A stretch of DNA of 13,196 nucleotides, from assembly GCA_001689415.1 (NCBI GenBank), contig LUJM01000026.1, positions 1 to 13,196 of the forward strand. Reading direction: 5' to 3'. A program made the position numbers and the translations under genes. This document shows positions 1 through 5,960 of this stretch, in pieces (positions within the stretch are counted from its first letter, which is position 1; every line of letters starts with the position of its first letter). Source of the DNA: Bacteroidales bacterium M2 (GTDB taxonomy: Bacteria > Bacteroidota > Bacteroidia > Bacteroidales > Muribaculaceae). The notes under the pieces were generated by a model, which saw only the letters and a list, made by a program, of their open reading frames with translations, was not told the origin of the DNA and did no database searches.

Positions 1-27
1 GAATAATTTTTTAACGAACTATTGTAA

Positions 28-59
28 TTTGCACACATAAAATATTTATCTTAAATTTG
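28..59 (+). promoter_or_regulatory. Predicted Bacteroidota-type promoter
   Basis: TTTG at 28-31 and TAAATTTG at 52-59 match the -33 TTTG and -7 TAnnTTTG elements of the Bacteroidales primary sigma factor exactly. They are separated by 20 bp, so their centres are 26 bp apart, which is the expected geometry. Transcription would begin near position 63-66. The next protein gene starts at 418, so the promoter would give either a leader of about 350 nt or a separate RNA. The surroundings are AT-rich, which raises the odds of a chance match. Confidence 0.45.
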
Positions 60-417
60 TCACGCATATCCCCCAGAAGCCCCCGGGGTAAGAGGGTGGG
101 TAAGCAGACATAATAAATAGAAAGCGTTTATCTACGTTTTATTTCTGATCACTTGGAATCTGGCAGTTTCAATATCATCGTCAGGAATAGAGCATCGATA
201 GATGCCCGTCGGATATGTATATCCTTGCGTTTCGTCATGCGTTATCGTGTGGCGATGTGAGAATTATCATATCAGCGAGAGGCTTCTGCGTTGCTCTTTC
301 TACGATGAAGGCACGCCAGAGCCCCAAGTGATAGAAAGAGACACGGATATGGATTCTCTCGCTATTCTTTTTTAAGGCATACTGTTTTAGGAGAATCGAC
401 AGTTTATTATTAGAATA
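60..417. other. Stretch without a convincing gene; possible ncRNA or leader
   Basis: No plus-strand reading frame of note starts here. The stretch holds a C/G-rich patch at 70-100 and two small inverted repeats: GCATC/GATGC at 192-205, and GGATAT/ATATCC around a 2-nt centre at 211-224. A weak hairpin followed by six T lies at 331-373. With the promoter match at 28-59, this could be a non-coding RNA of about 300 nt, or the long leader of the operon that starts at 418. I do not recognise it as tmRNA, RNase P RNA, SRP RNA or a tRNA. On the minus strand, two overlapping open frames (ending at 235 and 133) read like protein, so a frameshifted remnant is the alternative. Confidence 0.3.
331..373 (+). 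terminator. Weak terminator-like hairpin with T tract
   Basis: ATAG (331-334) and AGAGA (337-341) can pair with CTAT (362-365) and TCTCT (355-359), leaving a 2x2 internal loop and a 13-nt terminal loop. TC and then six T (368-373) follow. The stem is short and the loop large, so this is a modest candidate. If active, it would end a transcript from the promoter at 28-59 before the operon at 418, or attenuate that operon. Confidence 0.25.
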
Positions 418-813
418 ATGGATCCTATACTCCAATCTCATTTTTTGAGTCTGTACTGTATGGTTCTTGCCGACGGTGTGATAGAAGCTTCTGAACTTCA
501 GGCACTTTATAAAATTGGCTTGAATCAATATAATCTGACTCAAGAAGAAGTAATCTCCGCTGTAAAACAATCAGGAGTATCTTTTCAAGTCCCAAACTCA
601 TTCGAAGGCAAGATTGAATTCCTTTGTAATATGGCCAATATTGCATTGGCAGATGGTGTGCTCGACGATACAGAGCGCAAGCTGATGAACAAGTATATTG
701 TAAGGATGGGTTTCAAAGAGGAAAACGCAACCAAGATTGCTGACTTTATTTTCGATAATATTAAACAAGGTGCTACATATGAAGAAGTTGCACAGAAAGC
801 AATAGCGTTATGA
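418..813 (+). CDS. TerB-like (tellurite resistance/DjlA N-terminal fold) protein
   Basis: A 131-residue soluble protein with no signal peptide or membrane segment, so cytoplasmic. It holds two similar halves. Each has an LADG motif (residues 17-20 and 77-80) followed by acidic residues and a hydrophobic helix: LADGVIEASEL in the first half and LADGVLDDTERKLM in the second. This duplicated helical pattern with conserved Asp and Glu is typical of TerB-like domains (about 120-150 residues), which are linked to metal binding and to envelope or phage stress systems. The ATG at 418 is the first good start after a stop at 388. There is no clear ribosome site, which is usual in this phylum. The stop overlaps the next start (ATGA at 810-813), implying translational coupling. 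The fold is fairly secure; the substrate and the role are unknown. Confidence 0.8.
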   Translation: MDPILQSHFLSLYCMVLADGVIEASELQALYKIGLNQYNLTQEEVISAVKQSGVSFQVPNSFEGKIEFLCNMANIALADGVLDDTERKLMNKYIVRMGFKEENATKIADFIFDNIKQGATYEEVAQKAIAL

Positions 814-2042
814 GCGATCCAATTGGTACATTAAAAGGATTATTTTCGCCTGCTGATGTGAGTATTCCTACGCAGTCACATGATGCGATGAATAAAGGCG
901 AAACCTATAATCACTATGGAGTGAGAATGAGTGGCGCATCTCAGTATAGCAATGATGCTTTGGTTGTTTTTCTCCAGAGAATCTATCATGATGAGCGTAA
1001 TAAGCAGATAAATGATAGAGAGCTTCAAGAAAAGAAACGTAACGAAGTAAATTCTCAAATTGATATAGTCTCTACGAAAATAGTTGATGCAAACACGCAG
1101 AAGACAATATGCGAGAACAATGTTCAGACATTAAATGATAAAATTAATGATGTCGATAGCCAGATAAAAGAAATTAAAGCGCGTGAAGGTTCAATAAATA
1201 AAGAGGCAAAAGTAAAGCTTTGGATTGGTTGTGTCATTTTGGCTTTGTTGACCGTATATCTTTTCATATTTTATAGCTCAACATTCTATTCAGGCTTTCT
1301 CTATGATGTCCAGTCTGCGTTATCTTCAGAAGGTTTAATGTCATTGAGTACTGCAATGTTCAATGCCTCGGCTTTAGCCGAAGCATATGCTCATGGATTT
1401 GGGTCATTTGTGTTTGTTGTTACTGCGCCGGTTATATTTATGGCTCTTGGTTACTCGTTGCATTATTTTATGGTTCAAGATCATTGGACAAAGTGGGTAA
1501 AGTGTGCATCACTGCTTATTATAACCCTGAGCTTTGACTGTCTTTTAGCGTATAAAATCGCTGAACAGATGTATAATATTAATGCTCTTAACAGCATTGC
1601 TGATTACCCTCCATTCAACTTGAACCTTGCTATTTTGGATGTTAATACTTGGGTAGTTATATTTTGTGGTTTTATTGTCTATGTAATTTGGGGCATTGTG
1701 TTTGATATGACTATGACTGCATATAATGGTCTAAGGTCTAATAAAGCTGAGATTGTGAAGCTTCAAAGCCAAATCGATAATTGGAAAAACGCAATAGCTG
1801 TTGACACTAATAAAATAGCTTCGTTAGATGCTTCTTTGCAGAATTTGTTAGCTAAAAAACATAGTCTGGAACAGAAAGCAGCTAACAAGGTATTTGTGAA
1901 TGAACATCTGATAGAGACCAGTTTAAATCAGTTTTTTGCTGGCTGGATGAGTATGCTTGCTGCATATACGACAGTTAATGAAGAATTGCAAAAAGCTCGT
2001 GACGCATATTCAAATACTGTAAACCAATTGATTGAAAAGTGA
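810..2042 (+). CDS. Inner-membrane protein: four membrane segments between coiled coils
   Basis: A 410-residue protein of no family I recognise. Reading in order: a polar N-terminus (1-60); a Lys/Glu/Asn/Gln-rich coiled coil (about 62-130); membrane segment 1 (138-158); an external loop (159-197); segments 2 (198-218), 3 (231-249) and 4 (280-300); a second coiled coil (about 308-358); and a helical tail (387-409). An even number of segments and the charge distribution put both coiled-coil ends in the cytoplasm, where they could meet the TerB-like partner. The start overlaps the upstream stop as ATGA, and the downstream gene begins within a few bases, so the three are almost certainly co-translated. 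A scaffold or signal-transmitting role across the inner membrane is inference. Such proteins are sometimes misnamed as enzymes in databases; no catalytic motif is visible. Confidence 0.75.
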   Translation: MSDPIGTLKGLFSPADVSIPTQSHDAMNKGETYNHYGVRMSGASQYSNDALVVFLQRIYHDERNKQINDRELQEKKRNEVNSQIDIVSTKIVDANTQKTICENNVQTLNDKINDVDSQIKEIKAREGSINKEAKVKLWIGCVILALLTVYLFIFYSSTFYSGFLYDVQSALSSEGLMSLSTAMFNASALAEAYAHGFGSFVFVVTAPVIFMALGYSLHYFMVQDHWTKWVKCASLLIITLSFDCLLAYKIAEQMYNINALNSIADYPPFNLNLAILDVNTWVVIFCGFIVYVIWGIVFDMTMTAYNGLRSNKAEIVKLQSQIDNWKNAIAVDTNKIASLDASLQNLLAKKHSLEQKAANKVFVNEHLIETSLNQFFAGWMSMLAAYTTVNEELQKARDAYSNTVNQLIEK

Positions 2043-2044
2043 AT

Positions 2045-2917
2045 ATGAAAGTTCAAAGTATAATTGTAACGATAACAATGGGCGTATTGTTTTTTTTGCA
2101 GTGCGCATGTTCGTCGGGTGACTCAGGAGAAAAGGCATCAACTGTTCAAAATACAACAAATGTGTCTACTGTAGAGAACTTGCCTTTAAATATGTCAATT
2201 TATATTGATTTATCAGATAGAATCAATAGGCAGCATTCCGGCATGTCTCAAAAGTCGATAGATATAAAAATTATAAACTATCTCGTTGAGCAGTTCGTAA
2301 ACATAACTGCAAATAGAGGGGTCCTTATGAGTAAGAATAATTTTCAGGTACTGTTTTATCCTGCTCCTGACGACCCCAATGTGAATGAATTGGCTCAGAC
2401 TATGAGTGCGGACTTATCTAAGATGAAAGCCGGTGAAAAAAAGTTGGCGATGCAATCTTTGGGAACTAATGTCAATAATTCGTTGGAAGCAATATATGAC
2501 AAAACAATTATGTCAAAGAATTGGCAAGGATGTGATATTTGGTCATTCTTTTCGGATAAGAAAGTCGATAATTTCTGTATAAAACCAGGCTATAGAAATG
2601 TGCTAATAATTCTGACAGACGGATACTTGTTCCACACAAAGAATAAAGTAAAAGACGGAAACGCTTATTCGTATGTTCTTGATCAAATGCTTGCTGTACC
2701 TGAATCTTCATTGATAGTCAAGCGAAGCGATTTGGAAAATATTGAGGTTCTTATGCTTGAAGTAGCACCAAATTCACCTAAAATACGCGATAGGCTTTTT
2801 GATGTTCTTAACGATTGGTTTAAAAATATGGGATTGTCTAAAGAAAACTATTCAATTCAGGAAACGGATTTACCCAAAAATACGCAGTTGATTATTGATA
2901 ATTTCTTGAATAAGTGA
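2045..2917 (+). CDS. Lipoprotein with a von Willebrand factor A-like domain
   Basis: Numbered from ATG 2045 (290 residues). An in-frame GTG at 2039 would add two residues and overlap the upstream stop. A hydrophobic signal (about 4-19) leads to Cys22 in LQCACSSGD, a lipobox with unusual Gln and Cys before Ala. After a Thr/Ser/Asn-rich linker comes a vWA-like core. SIYIDLSDR (51-59) places a DxS-type metal site (Asp55, Ser57) on the first strand. A Thr/Ser-containing segment lies near 141-146. LIILTDGYL (187-195) gives the second metal-site Asp192 at the end of a buried strand. A further strand, IEVLMLEV (233-240), follows. The final MIDAS serine is absent (DLSDR rather than DxSxS), so metal binding is uncertain. 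It acts in the envelope, as the last gene of the TerB-like operon. The family looks Bacteroidota-specific; its function is unknown. Confidence 0.7.
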   Translation: MKVQSIIVTITMGVLFFLQCACSSGDSGEKASTVQNTTNVSTVENLPLNMSIYIDLSDRINRQHSGMSQKSIDIKIINYLVEQFVNITANRGVLMSKNNFQVLFYPAPDDPNVNELAQTMSADLSKMKAGEKKLAMQSLGTNVNNSLEAIYDKTIMSKNWQGCDIWSFFSDKKVDNFCIKPGYRNVLIILTDGYLFHTKNKVKDGNAYSYVLDQMLAVPESSLIVKRSDLENIEVLMLEVAPNSPKIRDRLFDVLNDWFKNMGLSKENYSIQETDLPKNTQLIIDNFLNK

Positions 2918-2938
2918 ATTTAGGGACAATTATCAGTC

Positions 2939-2990
2939 TTTGAGAATAAGAGATATTGTTACTAAATTTTACGAGTTTGTTATTCTTAAA
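2939..2990 (+). terminator. AT-rich inverted repeat after the TerB-like operon
   Basis: TTTGAGAATAA (2939-2949) can pair with TTATTCTTAAA (2980-2990) over 11 bp, including one G-T wobble, with a 30-nt loop. It begins 22 bases past the lipoprotein stop and ends 16 bases before the mdh -7 element. It could be a weak terminator or an operator. The large loop and AT content make both weak, and chance pairing in AT-rich DNA is possible. Confidence 0.2.
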
Positions 2991-3005
2991 TTAGATTTAA
3001 TTACT

Positions 3006-3013
3006 TATCTTTG
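3006..3013 (+). promoter_or_regulatory. Predicted -7 element of the mdh promoter
   Basis: TATCTTTG is an exact TAnnTTTG match, followed by CA as is common at Bacteroidales promoters, and lies 75 bases before the mdh start. No TTTG sits at the ideal -33 distance; the nearest (2976-2979) is about 6 bp too far upstream. Transcription would start around 3017-3020, giving a leader of about 70 nt. An inverted repeat begins on the last base of this element. Confidence 0.6.
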
Positions 3014-3046
3014 CAGTGTCGTAACACAGCGGTGTTGCGGCACTGC
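3013..3046 (+). promoter_or_regulatory. Long near-perfect inverted repeat at the mdh transcription start
   Basis: The arms 3013-3027 and 3032-3046 pair over 15 positions around a 4-base centre (AGCG). GCAGTG pairs with CACTGC, CG with CG and AACAC with GTGTT, joined by two T-G wobbles. It overlaps the final G of the -7 element and covers the predicted start of transcription. It could be an operator for a repressor, or a stem near the 5' end of the mRNA (partly truncated, depending on the true start). Which one cannot be told from sequence. Confidence 0.5.
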
Positions 3047-3088
3047 TAACGTTTCAACAGACTACTCTAAATAAAACACAAATTAACT

Positions 3089-4015
3089 ATGTCAAAAGTA
3101 ACAGTCGTAGGCGCCGGTAACGTAGGCGCTACATGTGCTAATGTGCTTGTAACAAGCCAGGTTGCTGATGAGGTTGTACTCCTCGATATCAAAGAAGGCG
3201 TATCAGAAGGCAAAGCCATGGATATCATGCAGGCCGCTAATATTCTCGGTCTCAACAGCCGTCTTGTAGGTGTAACCAACGACTATGCCCGCACCGAGGG
3301 TTCGGATGTTGTTGTAATCACATCAGGTATTCCCCGCAAGCCCGGTATGACCCGTGAGGAGCTAATCGGAGTTAATGCAGGTATCGTAAAATCTGTAACC
3401 GAGAATATCCTTGCACATTCGCCCAACGCAATCATCGTATGCGTATCTAACCCCATGGATACCATGACATACCTGATTCACCGTGTTACCAAGCTTCCGC
3501 GCAACCGCATCATCGGTATGGGCGGCGCCCTCGACAGTGCTCGTTTTAAATATTTCCTGAGCGAAGCCCTCAACGCCAACATCAACGAGGTAGAAGGTAT
3601 CGTAATCGGTGGCCACGGTGATACCACCATGATTCCTCTGAAGCGCTATGCTGCTTACCGCGGTATTCCTGCAAGCTCTATCCTGCCCGCCGAGCAGCTC
3701 GACAAAGTAGCAGCCGACACCATGGTAGGTGGTGCAACCCTTACCAAACTCCTCGGCACATCGGCATGGTATGCACCGGGTGCTGCTGCTGCACAGGTAG
3801 TTGCTGCAGTTCTTGGCGACCAGAAGAAGATGCTTCCCTGCTCGGCTCTGCTCGAAGGCGAATACGGCGAGAAAGACCTCTGCATCGGTGTTCCCTGCAT
3901 CCTTGGCCGCAACGGTATCGAGAAGATTGTAGAATTCGACCTCAACGAGGAAGAAAAAGCACTCTTCGCTGCCAGCGCAGCTGCCGTTCACAAAACAAAC
4001 GCAGCTCTTGCTTAA
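3089..4015 (+). CDS. mdh: Malate dehydrogenase (NAD-dependent, LDH-like type)
   Basis: Converts malate and oxaloacetate into each other with NAD(H) in the cytoplasm. In anaerobic Bacteroidales it serves the reductive branch to fumarate and succinate. The 308 residues match the usual 305-315 of the LDH-like malate dehydrogenases. The Rossmann motif GAGNVG is at 8-13, and Asp33 ends the second strand where NAD ribose binds. The substrate arginines lie in IPRKPGMTR (Arg83 and Arg89), with a third, Arg152. VSNPMD holds Asn121. The catalytic pair is Asp149 and His176, the latter in GGHGDTTMIP. Arg83 in this loop, where lactate dehydrogenases carry Gln, supports malate over lactate. A promoter at 3006 and hairpins after the stop suggest it is mainly transcribed alone. 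G+C is clearly higher than in the preceding operon. Confidence 0.97.
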   Translation: MSKVTVVGAGNVGATCANVLVTSQVADEVVLLDIKEGVSEGKAMDIMQAANILGLNSRLVGVTNDYARTEGSDVVVITSGIPRKPGMTREELIGVNAGIVKSVTENILAHSPNAIIVCVSNPMDTMTYLIHRVTKLPRNRIIGMGGALDSARFKYFLSEALNANINEVEGIVIGGHGDTTMIPLKRYAAYRGIPASSILPAEQLDKVAADTMVGGATLTKLLGTSAWYAPGAAAAQVVAAVLGDQKKMLPCSALLEGEYGEKDLCIGVPCILGRNGIEKIVEFDLNEEEKALFAASAAAVHKTNAALA

Positions 4016-4025
4016 TTAGAACATT

Positions 4026-4043
4026 AACGCTTCGCTAAGCGTT
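4026..4043 (+). terminator. Small hairpin just after mdh
   Basis: AACGCTT (4026-4032) and AAGCGTT (4037-4043) form a perfect 7-bp stem with a 4-base loop, 10 bases past the mdh stop. No T tract follows, so alone it is more likely an mRNA 3'-end stabiliser or part of a double-hairpin terminator with the stem at 4052-4079. Confidence 0.4.
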
Positions 4044-4051
4044 GAATATAT

Positions 4052-4080
4052 AACCGTGCCGGACCATACCGGCACGGTTT
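4052..4080 (+). terminator. Strong GC-rich hairpin between mdh and the thioredoxin gene
   Basis: AACCGTGCCGG (4052-4062) and CCGGCACGGTT (4069-4079) form a perfect 11-bp stem with a 6-base loop (ACCATA), followed by TTT and an AT-rich run. This is the form of an intrinsic terminator for mdh, though the T tract is short. Only 16 bases separate it from the next ATG, and no TAnnTTTG lies between, so some read-through into the thioredoxin-helicase pair is likely. Confidence 0.6.
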
Positions 4081-4095
4081 ATAATATATCGTAAT

Positions 4096-4569
4096 ATGAA
4101 AAAAATATTTGTAATAGCAATTGCCGCGCTGGCTCTTGCATCGTGTGGCGGAAACCAGTCAACCCAGACCACCGAAACCGAAGAGGCAGCCGTAGAGCAG
4201 CCCGCCGTGGCACTTAATGCCCCTGTAGCACAGGACGGCAAAGTAATCGAACTCGAAGATGCCGCAGCCCTCACACCCGGTGTGAAGGTAGAGCAGCTGA
4301 CTGTAGTCGACTTCAACGCCGTATGGTGCGGACCCTGCCGACAGCTTACACCGGTGCTCGAAGACCTTGCTGCCAAATACCAGGGCAAAGTGACTTTTAT
4401 CTCGGTAGATGTAGATAAATTCGGCGCACTTTTCGAAGCCTACAACATGGGCGAAAGCATCCCTGCCGTATTGTTCCTCAAGCCCGACGGAACTTCGTTC
4501 AAGAAAATCGGTACAGGCGAACTCCTTCCTGCCGAGAACTTCGAGAAAATCATCAACGATAATCTCTAA
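4096..4569 (+). CDS. Lipoprotein thioredoxin
   Basis: A 157-residue thioredoxin-fold protein anchored in the envelope. The signal peptide ends in the lipobox LASC with Cys17, and is followed by a Gly/Asn/Thr/Glu-rich linker (18-45). The thioredoxin domain runs from about 48 to 157. It has the active site WCGPC (77-81), preceded by VVDFNAV, the central strand VTFISVDVDK (99-108), and the cis-proline in SIPAVLF (Pro123). The canonical CGPC points to a disulfide oxidoreductase. In the envelope it would reduce or exchange disulfides, as do other Bacteroidales lipoprotein thioredoxins. There is no TlpA-type insert, so a general thiol role is more likely than a cytochrome-specific one. The helicase gene follows after 6 nt, suggesting co-transcription without an obvious shared function. 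Confidence 0.9.
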   Translation: MKKIFVIAIAALALASCGGNQSTQTTETEEAAVEQPAVALNAPVAQDGKVIELEDAAALTPGVKVEQLTVVDFNAVWCGPCRQLTPVLEDLAAKYQGKVTFISVDVDKFGALFEAYNMGESIPAVLFLKPDGTSFKKIGTGELLPAENFEKIINDNL

Positions 4570-4575
4570 AATACT

Positions 4576-5895
4576 ATGAATCTGAAGACCATAATCGAGC
4601 GTGCCCGACGTACGCTCGGTATTGCCACGCTCTTGCCTATGCAGGATGAAATGGCGAAAATCGGCCTGCCTGCACGAGTATTGTTGCAGGCTCCCACCGG
4701 GAGTGGCAAAACACTTGCCTTTACCATTGCGTTGCTGCGCTCGCTAAATACCGGGCGAGAGGGTGTGAAGGCCCTCGTGATAGCCCCCACACGAGAGCTG
4801 GTGCTTCAGATTTATGATACTATCCGGCCTTTGGCCGCTCCCGAATACAAGACTACTGCCGTGTATGGCGGTCATTCGTTCGAGACCGAGGCCAAGAGCC
4901 TTGCCGGAAAGCCCGATATTGTGGTGGGCACCCCCGGCAGGTTACTCGACCATATCAACCGCCGCCGCCTCGACCTGTCGCAGACAGCAACACTCGTAAT
5001 CGACGAATACGACAAGGCTCTCGAGCTTGGCTTTGCCGCGGATATGAGGCGCGTTGTAGCATCGATGAGGCATGTGACCGGGCTCGTACTTACGTCAGCT
5101 ACGAGTGGCGACATCCCCGATTTTGTTGGTACGGTAGAGCATACGCTCGATTACCGTGGCGATGAAAGCGATGAGGACAAGCATATTACAGCCTACAGGA
5201 TAGAAAGCCCTGCAGCAGATAAACTCGATACACTCATCGAATTACTAAAAGGCTTGCAAGGCCGCAAGACGATTGTATTTGTCAATCACCGCGATGCAGC
5301 CGAACGCGTATACAATCATTTGCAACGAGAGGGTGTGCCCTCGTGTCTCTATCACGGCGGTCTCGACCAGGATATACGCGAACGAGCCTTGATATTATTT
5401 GAAAACGGTACGTGCCCTGTAATGGTTGCGACCGATCTTGCCGCAAGGGGACTCGATATGGAATCGGTCGAAGCCGTTGTTCATTATCACCTGCCGTCGT
5501 CGCCCGAAGCATGGACTCACCGCAATGGGCGTACAGGTCGCTTGGGCGGTATCAACGGCAGCGTATACGTGATTATCTCAACTAAAGAATCATCACCGTC
5601 GTATATCGACCTCGAAGCATTCGACCCCGCCACCCTCATGCCGGTGAAGTCGCCACGAATGGCCACACTTTACTTCAACGCGGGCAAGAAAGAGAAGATA
5701 TCGCGTGGCGACATAGCCGGATTCCTCATCTCCAAGGGCGGGCTTGCACCGGGCGAAGTAGGGCGTATAGATGTAAAAGACCACAGTGCCTACGTGGCCG
5801 TGCCAGCCGAGAAAGCTCGTACGACGGTAGAGAATGTAGCCCCTCACAAGATTAAGAATACGCGAGTGAGGGTGACGCAGCTAAAAAATAAGTAG
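4576..5895 (+). CDS. DEAD-box RNA helicase, DbpA-like
   Basis: An ATP-dependent RNA helicase of 439 residues. Its C-terminal domain (about 362-436, an RRM-like fold) resembles the DbpA RNA-binding domain that targets 23S rRNA during large-subunit assembly. Visible motifs: a reduced Q motif (Gln23), motif I APTGSGKT (39-46), Ia PTREL (71-75), GG (98-99), Ib TPGR (119-122), motif II DEYD (143-146), III SAT (174-176), IV IVFVN (233-237), V ATDLAARGLD (285-294) and VI HRNGRTGR (315-322). Two oddities are DEYD in place of DEAD, and a short N-terminus that lacks the usual aromatic residue upstream of the Q motif. All catalytic residues remain, so it should be active. A ribosome-assembly role is inferred from the C-terminal domain. 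Cytoplasmic; second gene after the thioredoxin, 6 nt away. Confidence 0.92.
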   Translation: MNLKTIIERARRTLGIATLLPMQDEMAKIGLPARVLLQAPTGSGKTLAFTIALLRSLNTGREGVKALVIAPTRELVLQIYDTIRPLAAPEYKTTAVYGGHSFETEAKSLAGKPDIVVGTPGRLLDHINRRRLDLSQTATLVIDEYDKALELGFAADMRRVVASMRHVTGLVLTSATSGDIPDFVGTVEHTLDYRGDESDEDKHITAYRIESPAADKLDTLIELLKGLQGRKTIVFVNHRDAAERVYNHLQREGVPSCLYHGGLDQDIRERALILFENGTCPVMVATDLAARGLDMESVEAVVHYHLPSSPEAWTHRNGRTGRLGGINGSVYVIISTKESSPSYIDLEAFDPATLMPVKSPRMATLYFNAGKKEKISRGDIAGFLISKGGLAPGEVGRIDVKDHSAYVAVPAEKARTTVENVAPHKIKNTRVRVTQLKNK

Positions 5896-5960
5896 GCTGT
5901 CGAACTTTTACCCTCTCCGAGCCGTTTTAAGTTAAATTCATCACACAGTTTATTTTTAAA

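Noticed and set aside
60..373. Candidate tmRNA, RNase P RNA or SRP RNA before the TerB-like gene
   Set aside because: None of the conserved cores I know for these RNAs is visible, and there is no tRNA-like T-loop or CCA end.
418..2917. Zorya-like or classic TerY-kinase-phosphatase defence system
   Set aside because: There is no MotA/ZorA-type membrane motif, OmpA-like peptidoglycan-binding domain, helicase, kinase or phosphatase gene in the operon; only the TerB/vWA theme is shared.
3362..3991. 209-codon minus-strand open frame opposite mdh
   Set aside because: It is antisense to mdh, whose catalytic residues are all present; there is no independent support for the reverse frame.
3766..4038. 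Plus-strand frame starting in the mdh 3' half and running past its stop
   Set aside because: A Cys/Arg-rich out-of-frame product typical of a shifted reading of mdh; no start signal or domain.
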